A program made the position numbers and the translations under genes. The notes beneath the pieces were generated by a model. The model had not been told where the DNA came from, made no database searches, and saw nothing but the letters and a program-made list of their open reading frames with translations. Shown here one piece after another: positions 6,303 to 14,370 of a stretch of DNA of 43,732 bases (its first letter is position 1; the number at the start of each line of letters is the position of its first letter). Source of the DNA: Marine Group III euryarchaeote CG-Bathy1 (lineage in GTDB: Archaea > Thermoplasmatota > Poseidoniia > MGIII > CG-Epi1). The stretch is taken from the NCBI GenBank assembly GCA_001875425.1, contig MIYU01000020.1, positions 1 to 43,732 on the forward strand. The letters run 5' to 3'.

Positions 6303-7445
6303 GTGTCATTACCAAAAGATAACAAGGATTCAATTCCCGAACCAGTCAAGGGTCTAGAAGGGATTGTTGCAGCTGATACGTCACTGAGTTCAGTAAATGG
6401 TGAAAAGGGGATTTTGAGATATTGTGGCTATAACATAGATGACCTAGCTTTCAACACTACTTTTGAAGAGATCGTATGCTTGCTCTATGATACTGAATTG
6501 CCTAACCATGAACGACTGGAAAACATGACTGAGAGAATTGGAGAAGCCAGAGTTCTTCCAAAGGAGATACAGAAGGTGATTACTGAACTAGCCGGTAAAA
6601 CTTCACCAATGAGCACCTTGAGAACCGTAGTCTCTGCCCTTGGTCATTACGAGAATAATGTACCGCTCAGTGAACTGCCACCCAAGGCACTACGTTTGGT
6701 TGGACAAATCGCAACTGCAGTGGCAATGATCCACAGGTTGCGCGAAGGCTTACCACTGTTAGAAGCCGATCCTAAGAGAGGACACGCTGAAGACTTCTTG
6801 AGAATGTTACTTGGAAAAGAACCTAGTCAGACCCAGATTCAAGCTTTAGACCTCTATCTTATTCTTTTAGCAGACCACGGATTTAATGCATCAACCTTCT
6901 CAGCCAGAGTGACCGCAGGTACGTTAGCGAATCTGCACTCTGCAATTACCTCTGCAGTAGGAACCCTCAGCGGGCCTCTACATGGTGGTGCAAACGAAAA
7001 AGCAATGGAGATGATTATCAAAGTTGGAAAACCTGGAAAGGCTTCCGACTACATCGAAAATGCCTTTGCGAAAAAACAGAAGATAATGGGTTTTGGGCAT
7101 CGCGTTTACAAGGTAGATGATGCCAGAAAACCACACTTGAAGAAAATGGCAACTCAATTATGGAAAGAAAGAAATGATATGACTCTCTATGAGGTCGCTG
7201 AAGAGATTGAAAGACAGGTCAAGTCCAGAAAGCCAATAATAACCAATGTCGATTTCTATTCGGCTCCATTGCTCTATGGGCTTGAGATTCCCACCGATTT
7301 GTTTACTCCGCTCTTTGCAATGTCACGTGTAGCTGGTTGGACTGCACATGTGTTAGAACAATATGGTAATAACCGACTTATCAGACCCAGAGCCAGATAT
7401 GTGGGACCTATAGATCGAACCTTTAGACCTATAGAACAGAGATAG
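6303..7445 (+). CDS. gltA: Citrate synthase
   Basis: Citrate synthase condenses oxaloacetate with acetyl-CoA at the entry to the TCA cycle. The 380-residue length fits the short archaeal/Gram-positive type. The catalytic triad is visible: H227 in GPLHGGANEKAM, H266 in GFGHRVYK and D317 in NVDFYSAPL. The C-terminal arginine-rich end (NNRLIRPRARYVG) is also typical. The GTG start at 6303 was kept because an ATG at 6301 is out of frame. A 2-methylcitrate synthase activity cannot be excluded, as the families overlap. The acetyl-CoA it uses could come from the 2-oxoacid dehydrogenase complex encoded further along in this window. Confidence 0.93.
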   Translation: MSLPKDNKDSIPEPVKGLEGIVAADTSLSSVNGEKGILRYCGYNIDDLAFNTTFEEIVCLLYDTELPNHERLENMTERIGEARVLPKEIQKVITELAGKTSPMSTLRTVVSALGHYENNVPLSELPPKALRLVGQIATAVAMIHRLREGLPLLEADPKRGHAEDFLRMLLGKEPSQTQIQALDLYLILLADHGFNASTFSARVTAGTLANLHSAITSAVGTLSGPLHGGANEKAMEMIIKVGKPGKASDYIENAFAKKQKIMGFGHRVYKVDDARKPHLKKMATQLWKERNDMTLYEVAEEIERQVKSRKPIITNVDFYSAPLLYGLEIPTDLFTPLFAMSRVAGWTAHVLEQYGNNRLIRPRARYVGPIDRTFRPIEQR

Positions 7446-7457
7446 CGTATCCAAAAA

Positions 7458-7466
7458 CATTAAAAC
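7458..7466 (+). promoter_or_regulatory. TATA-like box of the Sua5/YrdC gene
   Basis: CATTAAAAC lies 21 nt before the ATG at 7488, in the 42-bp gap after the citrate synthase gene. Confidence 0.45.
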
Positions 7467-7487
7467 TGCTATTTCTGAGCAAGTTTA

Positions 7488-8063
7488 ATGATTTCCATCA
7501 CAGAAGCTAGAAAAGAAATCCAAAATGGTGGAATCGTAGTTTACCCCACAGATACAGTATGGGGGATGGGATGTGACCCCTTCAACCAGGCTGCCGTGGA
7601 AAAATTATTCCAAGTTAAAGGAAAAGAAGAAGACGGCCTGAGTATAATGCTGAACCACAGGAGCATAATTGGTGATTACTGTGAAGTAAATCAAGCAGCC
7701 GAGAAAATCATCAAAGAATTCCTGCCGGGCCCCATAACTTTGATTCTAAGATCAAAATGTAATTTTGCAAAAGGTGTAACCAGAGATGGCAATATTGCTG
7801 TCCGAATACCGTCGAATAGAACTGCTTTGGAACTGGCTAAAGAAAGTCCTGTCGTGACTACAAGCGCGAATAAGCACAATTCCGAGATTGCCAAGAGCAT
7901 GGATGAAGCAATTCAGACATTTGGTTCCCAGTGCGTATATTTAGACGGGGAGAAACCGATGGGGGTTGAATCTACCATAATTGACCTGACCAAAGATAAG
8001 CCCGAAATAAAGCGCATTGGTGCTTTATACTCGTCCATTCTAGAGGGAATAATTGAATTCTGA
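7488..8063 (+). CDS. L-threonylcarbamoyladenylate synthase (Sua5/YrdC family)
   Basis: This enzyme makes threonylcarbamoyl-AMP from threonine, bicarbonate and ATP for the t6A37 modification of ANN-decoding tRNAs. The 191-residue product is a single YrdC domain, without the extra C-terminal domain of full Sua5. Diagnostic blocks are VVYPTDTVWGMGCDP near the N-terminus, LFQVKGK, GPITLILRS, VAVRIP-like IAVRIPSN, and TTSANKHNS. The 3' end overlaps the start of the methionine aminopeptidase gene by 11 bp, suggesting coupled translation of two protein-synthesis-related enzymes. Confidence 0.88.
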   Translation: MISITEARKEIQNGGIVVYPTDTVWGMGCDPFNQAAVEKLFQVKGKEEDGLSIMLNHRSIIGDYCEVNQAAEKIIKEFLPGPITLILRSKCNFAKGVTRDGNIAVRIPSNRTALELAKESPVVTTSANKHNSEIAKSMDEAIQTFGSQCVYLDGEKPMGVESTIIDLTKDKPEIKRIGALYSSILEGIIEF

Positions 8064-8943
8064 AGAAATTTTAAAATGGAAAGAAGCCGGAAAGCTGGCT
8101 CGTAATGCGCTTAACTTTGGTAAGACCTTAATTCAAAACAGAGCGTCGATGCTGGATGTGACTGAAAGTATTGAAAATTTCGTGATCGAAAAAAATGGAG
8201 AATTGGCATTTCCAACTAATTTAGCGGTTAATAATGTGGGTGCACATTGGACACCATCGACCAAAAGCAAGGAGATTTTTCATACAGGTGATGTAGTGAA
8301 ACTGGATGTAGGTGTACATATTGAGGGGTATATTGGTGATAATGCCCTAACTGTTGAGATTGGAAGTGACAAATACAGTAAAATGATTGAGGCCTCGCGT
8401 GAGGCTCTGAATACAGCTATAGAAATTGCATCACCTGGTGTGAACGTTGGGATTATTGGGCAAGCTGTCCAAGATACGATTGAAGGTTATGGTTACAGGC
8501 CGATTGCCAATTTGACCGGCCATGGAATAAAAAGATACAATTTACACAGCGGTGTATCCATACCCAGTATCAGGGAAAGAGGTGGTTCGGTACTTAAAAG
8601 TGGAGACGTTGTGGCCATAGAACCATTTGTCACCGACGGAGCTGGGCGAGTAGGTGGGAAACGAAATTCCAATATTTATCATCTTAGACAAGTTCGGAAG
8701 ATTAGGGATGAGAAGGCAACGAAACTGATGATGGAGATTCAAGATAGATATCATGGTCTGCCTTTTGCAGAAAGATGGTTGCATTCAATTCAGGATGATG
8801 CTACGAAGAGCCTGCAAAAACTGATTCGATCGGGGGTGGTGTCATACTACCCCATCTTAGATGAACTGGGGAAGGGCATAGTGACCCAATCAGAACATAC
8901 CATAATGATTACCAGCAGCGGAGTAGAGGTCCTGACTGCATGA
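8053..8943 (+). CDS. map: Methionine aminopeptidase, type II
   Basis: The enzyme removes the initiator methionine from new proteins. At 296 residues it has the archaeal type II length with the helical insert near residues ~180-250. All five metal ligands are visible: D85 in KLDVGVHIEG, D96 in IGDNA, H157 in TGHGIKRY, E190 in VAIEPF and E281 in SEHTIMI. H65 of GAHW fits the conserved substrate-side histidine. The TTG start gives MNSEEILKWKEAG, the expected N-terminal helix, and overlaps the preceding gene by 11 bp. The stop overlaps the start of the ClC gene by 4 bp (ATGA). Confidence 0.93.
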   Translation: MNSEEILKWKEAGKLARNALNFGKTLIQNRASMLDVTESIENFVIEKNGELAFPTNLAVNNVGAHWTPSTKSKEIFHTGDVVKLDVGVHIEGYIGDNALTVEIGSDKYSKMIEASREALNTAIEIASPGVNVGIIGQAVQDTIEGYGYRPIANLTGHGIKRYNLHSGVSIPSIRERGGSVLKSGDVVAIEPFVTDGAGRVGGKRNSNIYHLRQVRKIRDEKATKLMMEIQDRYHGLPFAERWLHSIQDDATKSLQKLIRSGVVSYYPILDELGKGIVTQSEHTIMITSSGVEVLTA

Positions 8944-10769
8944 ATGAATTTGAAGCAGTGAAAAGATTTAAGGCAGTACTAAAATCCCCGATGCTTCAGA
9001 TGAATCTGCTAGCGGCATTAACTGGAACCTGCGCTGCAGTGTTGACATGGGTATTCATATCCATGAGCAAAGGAATCCAAGGAATATTCTATGGAGATAG
9101 TTTCATCCATAATTCATTAGTCGATTCTGAAAATGAGTGGATGATTATCTTTATTCCAGCATTAGGAGGATTAGTCGCCGGACTGATAATCGAGTACTGG
9201 TCCAAAGATGCAAAAGGTGCTGGAGTTCCACTCGTGATGGAAGCTGTTACTTTCAAACAAGCCAGATTAAGTGCGAAAAAGGCTGTGGCCAAGTGTTTTG
9301 CAGCTGCTGCCTGTATTGGAACTGGCATGTCACTAGGACGAGTAGGTCCCATGGTAGTGATATCTTCTACAGTAGGCTCCGAGATTGGTCAGAGAACTGG
9401 TAAAACAGTTGATGAAACAAGAACTCTGGTCGGTTGTGGAGCTGCAAGTGCGATAACAGCGGCCTTCAATGCTCCACTAGGTGGAGTACTATTTGCGATA
9501 GAATTAATTTTAGCTGAACTAAGAACACGTTCTTTCATTCCAATAGTAGTAGCTGCAGTTATAGCTACTACCGTAGGGCGAGGACTAACGGGGGATGTCG
9601 CCGCATTTGATAGTATACCAAAATACCCTTTGGGATCTCCCACGGAATACCCTCTCTATATCGTCCTAGGAATAGTCACTGGTTTGGCTGCAGCAGCGTT
9701 CATAAAATTATTAAACTGGGTTGAAACCAATATTGAGAAAATAGACATAATACCCGTACCGTTCAGAACCTGTCTAGGAGGATTATGTGTGGGTCTAATT
9801 GCACTATCATTTCCACAAATTCTAGGAAACGGATTTGGCGTTACATCAGATTTAATATCCCTAGATTACAATGAAGATGGCAATATGATTCCGGGAAACA
9901 GCTTCCCAGTGAATCTTGATATCGGGTCAGGAATTGCGAGTCTCCTAATTTTCATAATTTCCATCATGTTGCTAAAAATAATTGCCACCTCCGTTTCTAT
10001 TGGGAGTGGAGGATCCGGAGGAATTTTCACTCCAAGTTTGTTTATTGGGGCTGCACTCGGGGCTGCTCTAGGATTGGTCCTGAGTGATATGGGAATGGTT
10101 GACCATCCAGGGGCCTTCGCACTGGTAGGAATGGCTGCTTTCGTAGCATCTACAACCAGAGCTACACTAACTGCAATAGTTCTGCTTTTCGAAATGACTG
10201 CGACATATGAGATTATTTTGCCTTTGATGCTATCCTGTGTTGTTGCGGATGCTGTGTGTTATGTTATATCTGAGCACTCATGTTACACTGCAAAATTAGC
10301 ACGACGTGGAATAAACATTGATTTGGGAGCTGAACAAGACTTGATGAGAATGATAAAAGTGGAAGATGCCATGACCGAGAACGTGATGACCATTACACCA
10401 GAAAGACCTCTGGAAGTGGCTCTCCAGATAATCGAAGATACGGGGCACATGAGTTTGCCCGTAGTCAATGACAATGGAGAATTAATCGGAATAATAACGT
10501 GGGCAGACATTCATATTGCTGCCCTAAGACATGAAAGGCATCTAACTGTCGGTGATTATTGTGTAACAGATTTGATTACCGTCACACCTAAACAAAACTT
10601 GGCTCAGGCACTGGATTCACTAGGCTATCGTGAGATAAGCCACTTGCCTGTTGTCGATAAGACCAACCAAAAGAAACTGGTTGGAATAATCACCAAAGGA
10701 GATATAGTAAAGGCCTATAATCGACAGAGAACTCTACGTAAGCAGATGAGCTGGCAGGAAGAATTTTAG
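8940..10769 (+). CDS. ClC-family chloride channel/transporter with CBS pair
   Basis: The 609-residue protein has the ClC membrane domain (roughly residues 20-450) followed by two CBS domains (~472-525 and ~540-595) that usually bind adenine nucleotides. Selectivity-filter motifs are present: GAGVP at 93-97, GRVGP at 133-137 and GGIFTPS at 360-366. In exchangers and most channels the second motif is G(K/R)EGP; here the gating glutamate position is valine (V135). That substitution argues for uncoupled channel-like anion flux rather than proton/chloride exchange, though this is inference. The gene is in a four-base ATGA overlap with the methionine aminopeptidase gene. Confidence 0.9.
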   Translation: MNEFEAVKRFKAVLKSPMLQMNLLAALTGTCAAVLTWVFISMSKGIQGIFYGDSFIHNSLVDSENEWMIIFIPALGGLVAGLIIEYWSKDAKGAGVPLVMEAVTFKQARLSAKKAVAKCFAAAACIGTGMSLGRVGPMVVISSTVGSEIGQRTGKTVDETRTLVGCGAASAITAAFNAPLGGVLFAIELILAELRTRSFIPIVVAAVIATTVGRGLTGDVAAFDSIPKYPLGSPTEYPLYIVLGIVTGLAAAAFIKLLNWVETNIEKIDIIPVPFRTCLGGLCVGLIALSFPQILGNGFGVTSDLISLDYNEDGNMIPGNSFPVNLDIGSGIASLLIFIISIMLLKIIATSVSIGSGGSGGIFTPSLFIGAALGAALGLVLSDMGMVDHPGAFALVGMAAFVASTTRATLTAIVLLFEMTATYEIILPLMLSCVVADAVCYVISEHSCYTAKLARRGINIDLGAEQDLMRMIKVEDAMTENVMTITPERPLEVALQIIEDTGHMSLPVVNDNGELIGIITWADIHIAALRHERHLTVGDYCVTDLITVTPKQNLAQALDSLGYREISHLPVVDKTNQKKLVGIITKGDIVKAYNRQRTLRKQMSWQEEF

Positions 10770-10779
10770 TGAAACAAAC

Positions 10780-10787
10780 TTTTAATT
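10780..10787 (+). promoter_or_regulatory. TATA-like box before the 42-aa ORF
   Basis: TTTTAATT lies 21 nt before the ATG at 10809, the spacing seen at many genes in this window. Confidence 0.4.
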
Positions 10788-10808
10788 GATTACTATAAGT
10801 GCCTAAAG

Positions 10809-10937
10809 ATGTCATCCGGAAGCAACGAGTCTGAGATACGATTAAACGGCTCTCGCTCTAATGGTAGAGCAAAGAGTTCTCCATCGCTTGTCAGTCTCTT
10901 TGAAAAACTGATGACCATACTAAAAAAATACTGGTAA
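10809..10937 (+). CDS. Small basic hypothetical protein (42 aa)
   Basis: This short ORF encodes 42 residues rich in Ser, Lys and Arg, beginning MSSGSNESEIRLNGSRSNG and ending in an amphipathic LVSLFEKLMTILKKYW. I recognise no family. It is supported by a TATA-like box at a leaderless distance and by its position only 5 nt before the SAP-domain gene, with which it could be co-transcribed. It could also be leader sequence with no protein product. Confidence 0.4.
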   Translation: MSSGSNESEIRLNGSRSNGRAKSSPSLVSLFEKLMTILKKYW

Positions 10938-10942
10938 AAAAT

Positions 10943-11839
10943 ATGGCTTGGTTCGGCAGAAAAAAGAAAAAAGCAAGAAAGAAACCTCCGGTTCTAGAGC
11001 CAGTGGGTGCTCCAGTGGCGCAAGTTGCACCTGTAGCCCAACCTGGCATAGTACAACCTGCTAACGTTACGCCTGCAGTTCAAGCTGTGCCCGCTGTACA
11101 ACAACCTGTGATAGAAGTGGCACCCGTTGGTGTTGTTGCGGATGCTGATATTGTTGTTTCAACAGATGCTCCTTCAGCCCCACAGCCGACAGGATGGTCA
11201 AAGCGAAGTCAAAGGCCCATAGAGGATATTCACAAGAGACTCGACCATATGATGGATTCCAAGGGTAAAAGTCTAGAGGAAAGATATGAAGACCGATTTG
11301 GTGATTCACTACCCGATTCAGTAACTGCAGATCCAGCTCGAAAAGAGTACAATGAGAAAAAGAAGGCCGATTCTGATAAGCCAAGAATTGTCTTCAAGGA
11401 AAGGTCACAGCTCAAGTTGACGCCAAAAGCAGGAAGTGCACCTGCTGTTGAAAAAAAACCGCAGAAAAAACCGCAGAAAAAATCAGAGGTCAAAACCGAC
11501 AGTGTTGACAACGGACCAGGTATTGGAAGCAGAATTGGAAGTGGAATAAAATCTGGAGGAACAAAAACCAAGGCTGCTTTTGGCAGAGCTGGATCTGCTG
11601 TAGGGCGTGGTGCCGGAGCTGTTAAATCTGGGATCGGAAGGGGAACCTCAAGAGTGATTGGGATCTTTAGGAGAGGTGATAAGGAAGAAAAACCTAAATC
11701 GAAGAAACGGGGTAGGCCAGCTAAGAAAAAGACCGATTATAGTTCTATGAAATTAGCTGAATTGAAGGCCGAACTGAAGAAGAAAGGCCTTGCCACATCG
11801 GGTAATAAGGCTGAATTAATCAAAAGGCTCCAAAAATAG
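10943..11839 (+). CDS. SAP-domain, AT-hook-like DNA-binding protein
   Basis: The 298-residue protein looks like a chromatin- or nucleoid-type protein. It begins with a basic segment (AWFGRKKKKARKKPP), then a Pro/Ala/Val-rich low-complexity linker, a charged middle with two copies of PQKK, and a Gly/Ser/Lys stretch. Near the C-terminus are an AT-hook-like KKRGRPAKKK and a SAP motif in the last ~35 residues (MKLAELKAELKKKGLATSG). Both elements bind AT-rich DNA. Long tails and multiple DNA-binding modules suggest DNA packing or recruitment rather than sequence-specific regulation. No enzyme domain is visible. It converges on the DRG GTPase gene with a single base between the stops. Confidence 0.7.
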   Translation: MAWFGRKKKKARKKPPVLEPVGAPVAQVAPVAQPGIVQPANVTPAVQAVPAVQQPVIEVAPVGVVADADIVVSTDAPSAPQPTGWSKRSQRPIEDIHKRLDHMMDSKGKSLEERYEDRFGDSLPDSVTADPARKEYNEKKKADSDKPRIVFKERSQLKLTPKAGSAPAVEKKPQKKPQKKSEVKTDSVDNGPGIGSRIGSGIKSGGTKTKAAFGRAGSAVGRGAGAVKSGIGRGTSRVIGIFRRGDKEEKPKSKKRGRPAKKKTDYSSMKLAELKAELKKKGLATSGNKAELIKRLQK

Positions 11840-11840
11840 T

Positions 11841-12932
11841 TCAGCGGTGCGTAATGATACTGACTATATCGCCATCTTTGACTTTATGATTTAATCCAAC
11901 CGTCTGTCCTGGAAACTTAGCTGAAGGGCCCCAAACTTGTGAGTAACGGAATTTACGTCTGAAATCACGATGTAGGCGCTGACATATCTCAGCTATCGTG
12001 GTTCCCTTCCTTACTACCATCGGTTCTTCCATATCTGCCTTTTCTCCCTGGGGTTTCATGAATACGGATATGAAATCCAATGAATTATAAATCTGTTTTT
12101 TCAGTTTGGCTACACCTTTTCTGGTAGGTGCTGCAATTTCAATTATCTTTTCCCGGCCACATTTTGATTTAGCCTCTCTCAATTGATCACGGTTCACCAT
12201 ATCTACTTTGGTCAATACATTGAAAGAAGGTACGTAAACCCGAGTTTTAGCTAGTATATCAATTAAGTCATCCAAAGTGATCTTCTCTCTGAGAACAACC
12301 TGAGCATTTACCATACCATACTCTCTGACTACAGTCTTGATAGCCTCTTCCTCTATTTCCTGATTCGTAACTGAAATAACCTCTATACCTCCTATTCCTG
12401 TTTTGGATACGCTACCATTGGGAGGTCGGCTATTGAGACGAACACCAGAATCAAATAATTCTTTGAGAATAACATGAGGTGCCGGTTCCAAAGCGTCTAT
12501 GATATGGATTATCAGATCTGCCGAACGTATTACGGAAAGAACTTCCTTGCCTCTACCTGCACCCCGGGCAGCTCCCTCTATCAATCCCGGTAAATCAAGG
12601 ATTTGAATGTTGGCATCTTTATATTTTAGAACGCCAGGTACAACGTCCAATGTAGTAAAAGCATAGGAACCGGTCTCACTTTCCGCATCGGTCAGACAAT
12701 TAAGCAAGGTGGATTTTCCAACACTGGGTAGGCCTACCAAGGCTACAGTAGCATCGCCTGCCTTACGTACTCCATAGCCACTACCTTTAGGCCCTGAAGA
12801 ACTAATTACTACTTCTTCTCTTAATTGGGACAACTTGGCCTTTAATTTACCAATATGATGTTGAGTTGCCTTATTGTATTTAGTATTGGTGATTTCTTCC
12901 TCGATTTCTGCAATCTTATCAGTAAGGGACAC
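11841..12932 (-). CDS. DRG-family GTP-binding protein
   Basis: Developmentally regulated GTP-binding proteins are translation-associated GTPases found in archaea and eukaryotes. The 363-residue protein has the N-terminal helical region, a G domain with G1 GLPSVGKS at 67-74, G3 DLPG, G4 TKVD, and a C-terminal TGS domain ending DGDIVSIIT. The first ~55 residues (MSLTDKIAEIEEEI and KGSGYGVRKAGDA) match the typical DRG head. The GTG start lies about 20 nt after a TATA-like box read leftwards at 12953-12961. The precise ribosomal role in archaea is unresolved. Confidence 0.92.
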   Translation of the reverse strand: MSLTDKIAEIEEEITNTKYNKATQHHIGKLKAKLSQLREEVVISSSGPKGSGYGVRKAGDATVALVGLPSVGKSTLLNCLTDAESETGSYAFTTLDVVPGVLKYKDANIQILDLPGLIEGAARGAGRGKEVLSVIRSADLIIHIIDALEPAPHVILKELFDSGVRLNSRPPNGSVSKTGIGGIEVISVTNQEIEEEAIKTVVREYGMVNAQVVLREKITLDDLIDILAKTRVYVPSFNVLTKVDMVNRDQLREAKSKCGREKIIEIAAPTRKGVAKLKKQIYNSLDFISVFMKPQGEKADMEEPMVVRKGTTIAEICQRLHRDFRRKFRYSQVWGPSAKFPGQTVGLNHKVKDGDIVSIITHR

Positions 12933-12952
12933 GATGCTTCAGATTTAAGGGG

Positions 12953-12961
12953 GGATTAAAC
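12953..12961 (-). promoter_or_regulatory. TATA-like box of the DRG gene
   Basis: Read leftwards this is CGTTTAATC-like, about 20-29 nt before the GTG at 12932. With the box at 12980-12992 it forms a divergent promoter. Confidence 0.4.
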
Positions 12962-12979
12962 GTATTGAGTCGCCAGTAA

Positions 12980-12992
12980 CTATAAAATTATA
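12980..12992 (+). promoter_or_regulatory. TATA-like box before the coiled-coil gene
   Basis: CTATAAAATTATA lies about 18-30 nt before the GTG at 13011. Confidence 0.5.
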
Positions 12993-13010
12993 CTACTAAT
13001 TATCTACCTC

Positions 13011-13514
13011 GTGGGATATCCCTTGAGCGACTCAGAAAGACTGGAAGAAGCAAAAACAAATATTGTAAATATACTCAAAATGGAGGATTACAAACTGGAT
13101 TCTGGAGAATTATTTCAAGCCTTTAAAGAAGCCGGAGGAGAAATGAGTGACTTTTCACCGGCACTAGAAGAATTATCTGAGGAGAATCAGATTAAAACTG
13201 ATGGTGATGGAAACATAATGACCGTACAAGATTATGACCGCAAGAAGTCACAACTGAATGAAGATCAGAATGAACCAGAAGAAAAAACTACTGAAGATAT
13301 GGAAACAAAAGAAGCTGAAGGTTCTGAAAGGAATGAAGATATCGAATCAATCATTAAATTAAAGGAAGAAACTGACACATGGTTAATAGAACAACTCAAA
13401 AACAAAGGTGATAATGGTAGTGAGGGGGAGCTAAGGACTGAAGTGGCTGAATTAAGAGATAGAATTCAAAAATTGGAGAACGTAATCAAAAACCTTACGA
13501 AAGCATTTGAATAA
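13011..13514 (+). CDS. Winged-helix-like and coiled-coil protein, function unknown
   Basis: The 167-residue product has an N-terminal helical part (residues ~1-75) whose pattern of helices followed by EENQIKTDGDGNIMTV resembles a winged-helix wing. An acidic low-complexity linker (EEKTTEDMETKEAEGSE) follows, then a C-terminal coiled coil (LRTEVAELRDRIQKLENVIK). I do not recognise a named family, and DNA binding is inference only. The stop codon shares one base with the ATG of rnp2 (TAATG), so it is probably translated together with the RNase P protein. Confidence 0.6.
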   Translation: MGYPLSDSERLEEAKTNIVNILKMEDYKLDSGELFQAFKEAGGEMSDFSPALEELSEENQIKTDGDGNIMTVQDYDRKKSQLNEDQNEPEEKTTEDMETKEAEGSERNEDIESIIKLKEETDTWLIEQLKNKGDNGSEGELRTEVAELRDRIQKLENVIKNLTKAFE

Positions 13515-13795
13515 TGGTCGTTAAACAAAAAAGAGGGCGGAAAAGGTATATCTTGTTCACACATTCTGTCAGTACTACTAAGAATCAAATTAATCGATTC
13601 TTAAATGACCGATGTAAAGAACTGAATGGTAAAATAAGATTGAAACTGATGAAATATGATTCCAAAAGAGGAATTGTTCGTGTTGACCATAAATTGGCAA
13701 AACAGGCAAGAGAGTTCATGAATAGAAATGGTACGGAAATGGAAATACAGACTGTTAGAACCAGTGGAACCTTGAAGGGACTCGAGAAAGAATAG
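13514..13795 (+). CDS. rnp2: Ribonuclease P protein component 2 (Rnp2/Pop5)
   Basis: Rnp2/Pop5 is an archaeal/eukaryotic protein subunit of RNase P, which cuts the 5' leader from precursor tRNAs. The 93 residues fit the small Pop5 fold. The strongest signature is the C-terminal RTSGTLKGLEK, matching the RTSGT(I/L)(R/K)GL ending of the family. The N-terminal RKRYILFTHSV strand and the LKLMKYDSKRGIVRVDH segment also fit. Sequence conservation in this family is low, so the call rests mostly on the C-terminal motif and length. It is coupled to the upstream coiled-coil gene by a one-base TAATG overlap. Confidence 0.85.
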   Translation: MVVKQKRGRKRYILFTHSVSTTKNQINRFLNDRCKELNGKIRLKLMKYDSKRGIVRVDHKLAKQAREFMNRNGTEMEIQTVRTSGTLKGLEKE

Positions 13796-13831
13796 AGCAA
13801 CCATTATTATAGGTCGAGTATTGACTGATTG

Positions 13832-14368
13832 ATGGATGAGGATGGTGATTCCGAAGGATGGGAAGAAACACAGTATGAATCTTTAGATTGGGGTGATGAA
13901 GAGGAGAGTAGTAGTCTGGTTGCTCTATATCCAGCTACTAGCAAACCAAGTCAAGCAGCACTGGTCCTCATTATCGCAGGATTCATTCTACTAGCGACAG
14001 CCACAATGATGAATGGAATTCTCAACGATGAAGAAAAAATACAGGGTGTGACGGTAAAGTACAATGATGTTATGGGTGAAATGGGAATTGAGATAGAACA
14101 GGAAGAAGAAGAGATTGACGAAGACTTTGTTCGCACGATCCTCAAATTCGGGATGATCTGGGAACTCATCTGCGCTATTCTGGCATTCGTTGGAGGGGCT
14201 CTCCTGATGATGAGGCAGAATTACAATATGGTCCTTATCGGCTGTTCCGCTGCCATAGTTGGATTAGGAGGATTGTTGTTATCAACCCTTCTTGGGGCAA
14301 TAGCACTTTATTTGACGTTTCAAAGCCGACCCGAATTTGGTATAGCAGAGCAGGATGAGAGCTGGTAA
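13832..14368 (+). CDS. Membrane protein of unknown function
   Basis: The product of about 178 residues has an acidic N-terminal ~30 residues, a transmembrane helix (ALVLIIAGFILLATATMM), a charged acidic loop (IEIEQEEEEIDEDF), then two or three further helices (IWELICAILAFVGGALLMM, MVLIGCSAAIVGLGGLLL and LLGAIALYLTF). I recognise no family. The ATG at 13832 was preferred over the TTG one codon earlier because it lies about 21 nt after a TATA-like ATTATTATAG (13802-13811). The hel308 gene begins two bases after its stop. Confidence 0.6.
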   Translation: MDEDGDSEGWEETQYESLDWGDEEESSSLVALYPATSKPSQAALVLIIAGFILLATATMMNGILNDEEKIQGVTVKYNDVMGEMGIEIEQEEEEIDEDFVRTILKFGMIWELICAILAFVGGALLMMRQNYNMVLIGCSAAIVGLGGLLLSTLLGAIALYLTFQSRPEFGIAEQDESW

Positions 14369-14370
14369 GG

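Noticed and set aside
11452-11486. Short repeat of CCGCAGAAAAAA in the SAP-protein gene
   Set aside because: Only two copies in a low-complexity Lys/Pro/Gln region; not enough to call a repeat feature.
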